The translations under genes were made by a program, and so were the position numbers. From Ustulina deusta (taxonomy: Eukaryota; Ascomycota; Sordariomycetes; Xylariales; Xylariaceae): a stretch of 64,000 nt of DNA. Each line of letters begins with the position of its first letter. Positions within the stretch are counted from its first letter, which is position 1. The DNA lies in the NCBI GenBank assembly GCA_023159155.1, contig JAJNNX010000025.1, positions 434,001 through 498,000 on the forward strand. The letters are read 5' to 3'. Below, in pieces: positions 37,492 through 46,235 of the stretch. Under the pieces are notes generated by a model that did not search any database, had not been told where the DNA came from, and saw nothing but the letters and a program-made list of their open reading frames with translations.

Positions 37492-39172
37492 TCACACAAA
37501 AGGCACATAATACTTCATCTTGTTCTTGGGGTCCCATTGTCGTTTGAGTTGTCTCAGCTTCTCTAATCTCCACTTATCCCAACCGTAAACCGCCTCGAGA
37601 GGCTCGTCACCGTTGGCGTAGTTGACGTAGGCTCGGAGGTGTTTCGGATCATCGCTTCCTTCGAGTAAGAAGCCCCGTAGCGTCTTCCCAAATTCTTCTG
37701 CAATGGGGTCGATGGTCGAGTTAGGTTTGTACTGAACATAGGAAGTCACCAAGATCTCATCATCTCGGTGCGGAAAGGCCGTGGATGCTGGGTCAACAGC
37801 TTGTACCGCCTGAGTTGAGTAACCCTCGAGTAAGAAGACGGACCCGGCAAGTTCGGGGACCTTGCTGAATGTCTCATTGATGTGGTTGTACACCTTTCGC
37901 ACGGCGACTACATTGAATGATTTCAATCCGATAGGGAAGCGGAGAGACGTCAATCCATAAGCACAGCCGGCACCGTCTTGGTCCTGGAACGTGATGGCGG
38001 CAAGATCGTGCAAAGTTCCCTCACCAGCCTGGACGATCATAGGTCCGATATCATGAAAAGGTTTGGCATATTCGCGTGCTGTTTCAGTTGGTCCATCGTA
38101 AATGATGCCGAACCAAAGGATGGGCTAAGAAACCCTTTAGCGGCGGGGCGTTTTAAGGCAATATTGTTATAGCGGACTTACATGTTCAGCATCAATATCG
38201 TCAACCTTGACGATGTATCCCCAATGGATTGCCTCCGCTGGCTGATCCTTGATCATCGTATTTGCTAGCTCATACAGGGCCTCAAGCTTATCTTGTGAGT
38301 AGATAAAGATCTCATAGGACCATTGGCTCTCTTTCGTATCGTGTACGCGATACTCCCACTCTGTGACCAAGCCAAAGTTGTGTCCCGCGCCTCTAACGGC
38401 CCAGAAAAGGTCTGGGTTAGACTCTTTGGATACAGTGACAAGGTCACCATTTGTGAGAACCAGCCGAGCCGATACGACCTGATCGGCAGCGAGGCCATAC
38501 TGGCCTTGGAGCCAACCATGGCCACCCCCCATGATAGGCGCGGTCAGGCCAACGCATTCACAGATACCGGTCACTAAATGATTCGTTAGAAACTAGTTGG
38601 TAATTTCCAACCCAGGAGAGCAATCTTACCTGCTCGCTTTCCCACCGCCTCGAGTCCATCTATGACCTGCTTCATGGTTGCACCGCCGCCAATTGTGGCA
38701 GTCTCACCATTTTCGTTTAGCTTCACATGGTTTAGTTTACGAAAGTCGACCTGAATAGCGTTTTTTGCATGTGCTAGGGCCTCGGTTGCTCCGTGGCCAC
38801 CGGCTCTAGCGACAAACGGGATATTAAATTTATCCGCAAACCGCACCTAGCATTGTCACTTAGTTGAATCGGACGGAAGCTTGCAGCCAATCGGCGCGCA
38901 CTCACTATTTGCTGGACGTCATTCTCATTGGCAACCTGCACCACGGCAGCGATGTTGGGTGCGTGCCACTCCCTCCATCTGCTTGTCAGATTGGCAAATT
39001 CAGAATCGCCATGGACGACAAGAGTTGCTGCGGAGGATAACAGGGGGCGGAGGTTTGCAAAGACGGCGGTGTTTCCGGCCATGGTTGTCGAGACGTCTGT
39101 GGCAAGTACGGGGATGGGAGAGAGCAAGTTGAGAAGAGCAAAAGCGCCAACGGTGCGCGAGGAGAATATCAT
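37492..39172 (-). CDS. Secreted FAD-linked oxidoreductase, BBE family
   Basis: Four exons (39172-38906, 38846-38630, 38573-38182, 38124-37492) give 502 aa. The start at 39172 is chosen because it opens a signal peptide (MIFSSRTVGAFALLNLLSPI...). The FAD-binding PCMH/FAD_binding_4 fold is shown by FVARAGGHGATEALAH (containing the His that is often attached to FAD), then TATIGGGATMKQV, VTGICECVGLTAPIMGGGHG, and WLQGQYGLAADQV with FWAVRGAGHNFGLVTEWEY. The C-terminal BBE motif is AYVNYANGDEP followed by YGWDKWRLEKLRQLKRQWDP. Such enzymes oxidise or cyclise secondary metabolites. Between the PKS-NRPS and the RiPP genes it could serve either pathway; BBE-type oxidases are frequent partners of PKS-NRPSs. 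The substrate is not deducible. Confidence 0.93.
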
Positions 39173-40064
39173 GATTTCCGCAGATCTCTGAGAGCCGCTA
39201 GATCCAAGGGCGCGCTTTGATTCGGTGCGAGGCAAGTCTGGTGGGTGCCACGAAGGTTGCAGCAGTAGTGTTGCAGTCACATCTCACCAACCGTCTGATC
39301 CTATACCACGTCGGACGGGAATACCTTATATCTGGTTGTGCATCTGTATACACAGGCATGGGCCCGACTCATCAACATGATAAAAAGGGGCTGCTGAGAA
39401 ATACAAACCGGCTTATCATGCTGTTTCTACACGTCGTGTACATAGAGAGTAGTATGTGTATAGGATCGTGAGCCTGGCTGAGTCCGTTGGAGGATTATAC
39501 ATCCTTGTGCACATACGGTTGGGGCTTGAAGGAACTGATCCTCCTGCGGTGTTCGCTTGGCACTCCACACAACAGACTACGGTATATACTGCGTATATGT
39601 GTATGCAGTAACTCCGCCAATACCCCTGCGCACCCCTAAGATCGATAAACTTCCAGAAGACGCATGTTAGACCCCTACCTTGGCTTCGTCGTGGAGTATC
39701 GCCTTAATGTTTGCGGACAGCCCCAAACGACTTGAGCCTCTTGTTCCCCCCTCCTTCCCTCTTCGACCTCGTGTTTCGCTCTCCGATCCCTCCATTGTGT
39801 TTCCCCTGTTTCAGTAGAGTTCAGCTCGCTAGGTCAAGCGGAAGTGACTGGAGGTATTACCTATGCGAAATTGCGGGGTAATATTAATGGCTCAGCTCTT
39901 GCACAGACACGTAATACGTTCTACGGGACCTATTAGATAGTCATCTCCACTCAACAACTTTGAAACTGGTCATTCTTTAGGTTAGGGAGAAAAAGATTTT
40001 TAAGTGTCAAATCTAGACGTAGCGTAGATGAGCCCGATAGGAGATGTATAGCACCAGCGAAATG
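39173..40064. other. Intergenic between BBE oxidase and UstYa gene
   Basis: No supported gene. The right part is the 3' flank of the UstYa gene and the left part is the BBE promoter. Confidence 0.5.
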
Positions 40065-41026
40065 TTATGCACTACCCACATGTGCCTGTCCATGATCTAG
40101 GCCATGCGCAAGAAACCCCGTGGCATTGAAGACCCTCCATTTCTCGACATATTCCTTTACGGCTTCGAAATCTCGACACTGTCTCGAGAAACCGCTCCCT
40201 ATATATGAATCTCAAGTCAGTCATTAACGTTTATAGAACGAAAGAAAGTGAGAGGTTTCCAACAGGAGTGGAAACCCCAGACTACGCGCTCCCGAGGCTC
40301 GTCAACAGGGGTCATGAAGAAACTCCAGCGTACTGACCTAGAAACCCATTTGGATCATCTTCACCCGGCTCGACTGTGCTATCCGCTGCACAGGTGATGC
40401 TCTGCTCGAGATAGTCAAAGCAATGAGCCGCATGGATCGTCCGATTCTTGCCAAAATCGAACCCCTGAAGTTCGGCGGAATGTGAATAGTACGCACGCCT
40501 TAAGACGTAGAGGCAGTGAAGTTGATGGAAGACGGTTGGGATAGAGATCTTTGGCGCGAGGTTGTAGTCTCTGAAATAGCCGAGCCCGTCTATAGGTAGC
40601 AGTTCATTAGTATCGCCCGACCAGAAGAATAAATTTGAAGATCGGATCATCTTTGGTTTACGGCAACTCACTCGGAATCAGAGCATCCCAGATCGGCTCT
40701 GATTTGTCTCCTTCTCCATCGCTTTGCGGTGGCTCTTTAGAGAAGGGAGAAGAGAATACGAATTTCCCCTCGATCTGCGGAGCTGGAATGCGCGGCGCTG
40801 TAGCCCCATTTGCATTGCTATCTCCGTGAGAACCACGGCCCGAGCTGAAGAAATTTCCAACAACGAACCCGCCGGTCGCTGTCAGTATGAAGCAGACCAG
40901 TATGGCTAAGTATATAAGCTTCTTCGAGGCAAGCAGCCATTTTTGGTCTTTCACCGGTAGAGAGCTCTGATCCTCCTCATCTTTCGCAAGTCGATGATAC
41001 GTAGTTTTGGTCTGAATGTATTCCAT
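40065..41026 (-). CDS. UstYa/DUF3328 family oxidase (copy 1)
   Basis: Three exons (41026-40672, 40589-40338, 40198-40065) give 246 aa, a normal length for the family. There is a short cytosolic N-terminus, one membrane helix (about residues 37-57) and a lumenal domain. Both diagnostic HxxHC elements are present: His140-x2-His143-Cys144 (HQLHC) and His174-Cys175 with Cys185 (HCFDYLEQSITC). The third exon supplies SGFSRQCRDFEAVKEYVEKW, the usual family ending, which simple ORF reading misses. Family members are copper-type enzymes that cross-link or cyclise ribosomal peptides in ustiloxin, asperipin and phomopsin pathways, and in some NRPS pathways they hydroxylate or chlorinate. The neighbouring Kex2-repeat precursor, about 1 kb away and divergent, points to peptide macrocyclisation. 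Confidence 0.93.
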
Positions 41027-42049
41027 CTTACCAGGGGATGTTTGTCGCCTCTCCTGAGTTCGTTTGAAATAAGAAGAAGCATCAACTTGAAAACATTACC
41101 TACCTCGTTACAAGTCTACACGACCGATGACTGACGGCTTCGGCCATGCCCGGTGTTGCATCGCATAAATGGTTTCTGGGTGCCCAGGTTGTTGCTAGAA
41201 TGCAGCTTACTTACTAGACAGTACCAATATTATGTTAGTCATGGACCAACCTGGATGCGTACACCCACTGTGCACTCTACTCTACTGTATTAGCTGCATG
41301 ACACTAGGTCGTGAGCGTCCTATCTACCGACATATGGGGCCGGTTCAAGCCGCGTTAGTGCGGGATGGCTTTCATATCCCAGCGCCACTAGACTAGCGTG
41401 TCTACTTGTCATGACATGATGTTCACAGTGCTGTGACATAATTACAGCACTGTAGTACTGTAGCTTACCATCGACATATACAAACGTTTGAGCTGGGACG
41501 CTTAAAGCCATCATGTACGCAAATACCCCAGGAGTCAGGCAGTAATAGTCCGAGACCAGGCAGGACAAGAGGGTGCCCTAACCAAGTAAGATACTCCGGG
41601 GAGAACCCCGTATCCCAGCCGTAGGATGATGGATCAGAGCCCTGGCGCGTCCTCGGACTCTCAGTGCCGACTGGGCCTCCAAATCTAGACTGAAGAGCTC
41701 GAAAGAAAGGGCTCATGCAACCTCACCCTATCAAGCATGTTCCATGCTTCAATGTCAGCTCTACACTAGATCATCGCATTTGTAACTAAGTTCGCCGTCG
41801 CATTGTGTTGATCCATGCAGGCAGCTATGCGGGCCAAGTGTCTTACACACCGACGTTGCAATCAACGGACTGGTGTATATCCCTCACTTCTCATAGAACG
41901 CTCGTGAAGATGTGATGATAAGGAGGCCATGTATCCTAGGTTGTGGTTGGGAAGGACGCTACATACTACGACCGTCTCTCGGAACAGCGTCGAGCCAGCA
42001 CACCAAACGTTCTGCCATACAATACAATACTACCAACCAACACGGAACC
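41027..42049. promoter_or_regulatory. Divergent promoter region between UstYa copy 1 and RiPP precursor
   Basis: About 1 kb without a supported gene, between divergently transcribed starts at 41026 and 42050. I found no clear operator motif by eye. Confidence 0.5.
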
Positions 42050-42556
42050 ATGAGGTCCTCGGTCATCTTCGCTTTCTTTGGGCTCTCTGCCTTGACAAGT
42101 GCCCTGCCGACTGGTATTTCTAAACTTGACCAAGTTATCGATCGATACTAGTGCTGATTTTCCATCATAGGGTCGCCCGACATTGATGTTGCTGACGCTT
42201 TCAAGCGCCACGAGTCCGACATCGACGTCGCGGACGCGTTCAAGCGCACCGAGGCCGACATCGATGTTGCGGATGCTTTTAAGCGTCACGAGTCTGATAT
42301 CGATGTGGCGGACGCCTTCAAGCGTGCCGAGGCCGACATTGACGTGGCTGACGCATTCAAGAGAGGCGAAGCCGATATCGATGTCGCGGATGCCTTCAAG
42401 CGTCATGAGTCTGATATCGATGTAGCCGACGCCTTTAAGCGTCACGAAGCCGATATCGATGTTGCGGATGCTTTTAAGCGTGGGGAGGCAGATATCGACG
42501 TCGCAGACGCTTTTAAGCGTGCCGAGACTGAAATCGATGTTGCCGACGCATTCTAA
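42050..42556 (+). CDS. Kex2-processed repeat RiPP precursor peptide
   Basis: Two exons (42050-42113 and 42171-42556; 57-bp intron with donor GTATTT and acceptor ATAG) encode 149 aa. Residues 1-18 are a signal peptide (MRSSVIFAFFGLSALTSA). From residue 23 the protein is only repeats: ten copies with a 13-residue period and consensus xE[A/S]DIDVADAF-KR. Lys-Arg after copies 1-9 are Kex2 cleavage sites, and copy 10 ends at Phe149 with the stop. The first position varies (H, T, A, G), the third is S, A or T, and DIDVADAF is invariant except EIDVADAF in copy 10. Processing would release about ten 11-mers. Signal peptide plus Kex2-separated repeats beside UstYa genes is the dikaritin-type arrangement. 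The core has Phe but no Tyr. I do not recognise a known product. Role as a precursor is inferred but strongly supported by context. Confidence 0.93.
42173..42553 (+). repeat. Ten-copy 39-bp coding tandem repeat
   Basis: The repeats encode SPDIDVADAFKR, then HES, TEA, HES, AEA, GEA, HES, HEA and GEA versions of DIDVADAFKR, and a final AETEIDVADAF. At DNA level the copies differ mostly at third codon positions. The invariant Val is encoded by GTT, GTC, GTG and GTA, the Ala codons vary freely, and one Arg is AGA while the others are CGC/CGT. This pattern implies selection on the peptide rather than fresh DNA duplication. It is coding sequence with no spacers, so it is not a CRISPR array. Confidence 0.95.
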
Positions 42557-43007
42557 GGCGAAAGGGGCAAATAAAATGAAGTCAAATTGTAGTAGAAGCT
42601 GATCTCGCTTGGATATATTCATTCGTTGATATACGGGATAGGGATAAAGTGGTTCGGGGGTGGGATCTGTGCGATTACTCTTTTTTCTTCTTCTTCAACA
42701 ATTCAGTAAATTCGTCAACCTCGACTTAGCCAAATCAATTTCATCGACGTCTGAACAATTACTCTAAAACCAACATGGTGATATGTGTTTCATTTTCACA
42801 TGAACTCGCCTCCTCATTCTACAAAAACAACAATATTGCTACATCATTGGAACGGACATGTATTTCAGGTAAACTGCCATACGATGTTAAAGCGTGGCGA
42901 AATATGTTTAACGCAAAGATTCATGAGAGATAATTAATTCAATTTGGCCTTATCTTTAGCTATTGGGATGATAGGAGTCCTGTGAATTTCCTAGGAGCGT
43001 ATCTTGT
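42557..43007. other. Convergent intergenic region
   Basis: The 3' flanks of the RiPP precursor and the second UstYa gene. No gene is supported. Confidence 0.55.
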
Positions 43008-43853
43008 TTACAGGTGATCCTGCAGAGACTCTTCCGGAAGCCCCTCCAAAAGCTCTTCCGTAGGGACGTAGTCATCCGTCACAACATATCCGCTGTCTGG
43101 AGGACAATGCTTGAACCTATCCAGCTTAGATGATTTTCCTTCATCGGGATTCTCGGGGCGCTTGTAACACGCTGTATGCCGTCTCGCAAAATCCTCTAGT
43201 TGTTCCCAGCTGCGACATTGACGGTGCTGGTGTAGACCACTGACGACTTCGACTCGTCGGTCCGTGGCTCGTGGTGTATCATCTGCATCGCAAATGATCT
43301 GTCTGCGTAATGCATCGAGGCAATGACTGATGTGGTGCCAGGAACGGGTCTGAGGGATCCCCCGACGATACTCGCTTATGGAAATGTAGACGATTTTCAA
43401 ACAATGCAAATTATGAAAACCGTGCAGGATGTAGATCCCCTTGGACTGATCCCAGGGGAAGCGTTGGGCTTTTCGGAGATCGTGTTGGGCAACCCAGTCA
43501 TCGGAAAGGGCGACAACGGCCGAGTCGACGTTGATATTGTACCATAGCTGGTCTTGAAGTGTTTCGTTCTCACTACTGTATGGAGTCACTATGACATAGG
43601 GCTCGTCGCGGACGCGTTTGAGGTGCGCATATTTGGTCGGTGCCTCGGATTGAGATGAGGGTCGAAAGTACAACGTTGTGAGGAAGACATTGAAGGCAAT
43701 AGATGCGGACAGAACAAATAGTAGAACCTTTTGGATACGAGTTTCGGTGTAGGGTCGAGAGAAAGATTCAATAAGAGACTTCTCGATATGCCTACTTCCA
43801 TCATCGTCCTCTAGCAACCCACGTTGTTCAATACCATCAATGGAGCTAGCCAT
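43008..43853 (-). CDS. UstYa/DUF3328 family oxidase (copy 2)
   Basis: An intronless 281-aa protein starting MASSIDGIEQRG. One membrane helix lies at about residues 41-62 (QKVLLFVLSASIAFNVFLTT). The two metal-binding elements are intact: His147-x2-His150-Cys151 (HNLHC) and His173-His174 with His177-Cys178 and Cys188 (HHISHCLDALRRQIIC). LWYNINVDSAVVALSDDW at about 103-120 is the usual family segment before the first motif. The C-terminal tail is longer than in copy 1 and Pro/Glu-rich. Different gene structure and low similarity to copy 1 argue for two old paralogues, as in known pathways where paired UstYa proteins are needed for one cyclisation. It converges on the precursor gene with 451 bp between. 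Confidence 0.93.
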   Translation of the reverse strand: MASSIDGIEQRGLLEDDDGSRHIEKSLIESFSRPYTETRIQKVLLFVLSASIAFNVFLTTLYFRPSSQSEAPTKYAHLKRVRDEPYVIVTPYSSENETLQDQLWYNINVDSAVVALSDDWVAQHDLRKAQRFPWDQSKGIYILHGFHNLHCLKIVYISISEYRRGIPQTRSWHHISHCLDALRRQIICDADDTPRATDRRVEVVSGLHQHRQCRSWEQLEDFARRHTACYKRPENPDEGKSSKLDRFKHCPPDSGYVVTDDYVPTEELLEGLPEESLQDHL

Positions 43854-44929
43854 GCTGAACTTGAGGCGAGAAGTTATGGTAAACTATTCAACAGCAAAAC
43901 AAGGTCAACGCCCATCACAGTTGTGGGAGCCACGAGAAGCCTGTATTTCGTTCCAGTGAAAAGGCGGTCGTTGATATCGTTCTACAGTGGAGAGTATCAC
44001 CTTCGGGAGTAACCCTCACAGTCAACTAACTAATTACTTACACTACCTACCTACTTCAAGACTAACTAGGCACCTCGGCCAATAAAGTCTGGGGGAAACT
44101 AGGAACATTGAATCCTACGGATGTGGGGCTTCGAGAATAGCAACCCTAATAGGTAGTCTGATTCCGTCGAAGGTAGTAGCTATTCAACAATGGAAGCTTG
44201 GCCATCAACGGTTGTGCTTTTGCGCCTTTTTTAGTCCAACGTTCCCATTACGCCTTAGCGGAAGCATTATGATCAAAGTTGTTTTACTGTACACTATTTG
44301 TTTATCTACACTGGTGTAGTATATCCATGGTGTAGTTAGAAACAGTCTTGTCGTTACGTTTCGAAGGGGGATGATCCAGGTAGCGAGCTCTTTAGAGCGA
44401 CTCACATATATACTACCTACTACCTACACTGCATGGCCTGCACGCCTGCATGGCGCAAGAGTCTGGAATTTGCCGGCATAATGTGATACACAGGGCCTAG
44501 GTAAGTACCATACCTTGAAATGTGGATAATGCTGCACCCTAACCCCGAACCATCCAGGATGCATGTGTAAGATGGTACGCTGACAATTTACGCCGGCGTC
44601 GTGACAGAGGAAGCCGGGGTGCCGATGGAACGCTCACATTCAATGCCGTTTGGGACACCTCGCCCCCAGACCCTCCTCATTCCCCTTGCCCAGGTAGTGT
44701 GCCAGTTCAATTCGCTCCGCGCAGTCTGGATTCTCCACGGACGCTCAAAATTGATTCAAAGCTGCTGGCTGCGTTCGCCATCCCGTCGGTGACCGTGGTT
44801 CGAACCCCTTATCGCCCAATCCTTTATTCATACTTGTGTCTACGCCTTTCCCCATTCATCCGCTTTTCGGACGCAGTGAGATTTGTGCTCTTGTTCAACC
44901 CGATCGCATGATCCCACCACTTCCTCACC
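43854..44929. other. Intergenic between UstYa copy 2 and the rhodopsin-like gene
   Basis: About 1.1 kb with no supported gene. It contains the promoters of two divergently transcribed genes. Confidence 0.5.
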
Positions 44930-46235
44930 ATGCCGACCGTGCAGCAGGCCAACGACCGCAATGGCATAATTGTGATGACCGTCCTGTTCACCATACTCAT
45001 CATTACTGCAGTATCGCTCCGATTCTATTCAAGACATATCACCAGAGCCGGTTACGGATGGGATGACTGGACCGCGTTAGCTGCATTGGTGAGTCTTTAA
45101 ACCTCTCGGTCTCGGTCAGCTGCGCAGAGCAGTTGCTGATACCTGTCTAGCTCTTCACATTGGCCCTCAATGGGATCTTCTTAGGTGCCACCATTGAAGG
45201 AGCTATTACAGGGCACTCTCCTGTCGTCGATGGCTGGCCAGTGACGACTCCGCTCGAGATAGTAGCGCAAAAGTACAAATATGCTTTTCAAACTACGGAG
45301 AAGATAGTTTTTGGGTTGATTAAAATATCAATCCTGCTCCTTTGGGACCGGCTCTTTGGGTCTTCCAAGCACTTCAGGACTTTCTGCTGGGTGATGATCG
45401 GTATTACAGTGGCTTGGACACTGGCCTTCTTTTTTACAACGGTATTTCAATGTGGGACACGGTGGTCGATGAATTGGTCACCGATTGGCATCTTCCTCTC
45501 GCAGTGTATCGAGAGTCTTAACGTTCTCACCGTCTTCTCCGCTACCGATATTCTTTCCGATTTGATCATCATATGCATGCCAATTCCGCTTATCTGGAGA
45601 CTACACCTACCGACAAAAAAGAAGATCGCTCTCAACAGCGTGTTCCTTATTGGATTCTTGTACGTCCAAACCTAATCCTCTACTCGTCCTCATTTCTTCA
45701 AGAGCCCTAGTGCTTGATTCGGATTACGGTTGTATTAATACATATATTTAGTACCATCGGAGCTGGTATCGCACGGACATATATGTATCTTGTTACCTCA
45801 TACGACAAGGAGAGCAACCCGGATTTTATCGCTGACTTTACTCTATGCATTCTCTGGTCGGAGATCGAGGCCAATGTTGCCATGTTAGTGTGTTCATTGC
45901 CGACCTTGAGCCCTGTGATCGCGAGGATCAGCAACTCGATTGCATCATCTCTACGCACCACACCTCTGGGCAAGTGGCTCCCTTTGGATCCTCCAACGCA
46001 GAAGCACAGTCATGCAACGAGCGATGATGTAGAGCTATCAATCGCATCGAAGCTTCGTCGAAAGCAACCCCCACGGTTATCGTCCGACAAGCAGATGCTG
46101 TGGCAGGAAGGACAGGGCATAATCACCACTGCCGGTTACTCAAACACTAACGAATTACCAAGCGACAAGCGCGGAATTCTCGCGCGTACTGATATTTCCA
46201 CGACTTTTGAGGCGAGAGACTCAGATTCCCTTTGA
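44930..46235 (+). CDS. Rhodopsin-domain (SAT4/PTH11-like) integral membrane protein
   Basis: Three exons (44930-45088, 45151-45659, 45752-46235) encode 383 aa. Seven hydrophobic helices occupy the first 280 residues. Family markers are LRFYSRHITRAGYGWDDW after TM1, KISILLLWDRLF at TM3, the conserved Cys in FFFTTVFQCG, SATDILSDLIIICMPIPLIW at TM5, and IARTYMYLV and WSEIEANVAMLVCSLPTL toward TM7. The last 100 residues are a hydrophilic cytoplasmic tail. It is a plasma-membrane protein of the large fungal family annotated as rhodopsin-domain or PTH11-like, some of which are receptors. It lies next to the RiPP genes; a role in sensing or transport of the product is possible but only inferred. Confidence 0.88.

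Noticed and set aside
42173..42553. Regular 39-bp repeats resembling a CRISPR or minisatellite
   Set aside because: There are no spacers, the units are in frame with third-position variation, and the host is eukaryotic.
41966..42622. A 218-codon minus-strand open frame across the RiPP repeats
   Set aside because: It is the mirror of the 39-bp coding repeat. The plus-strand frame has a signal peptide, intron and Kex2 sites and explains the sequence.
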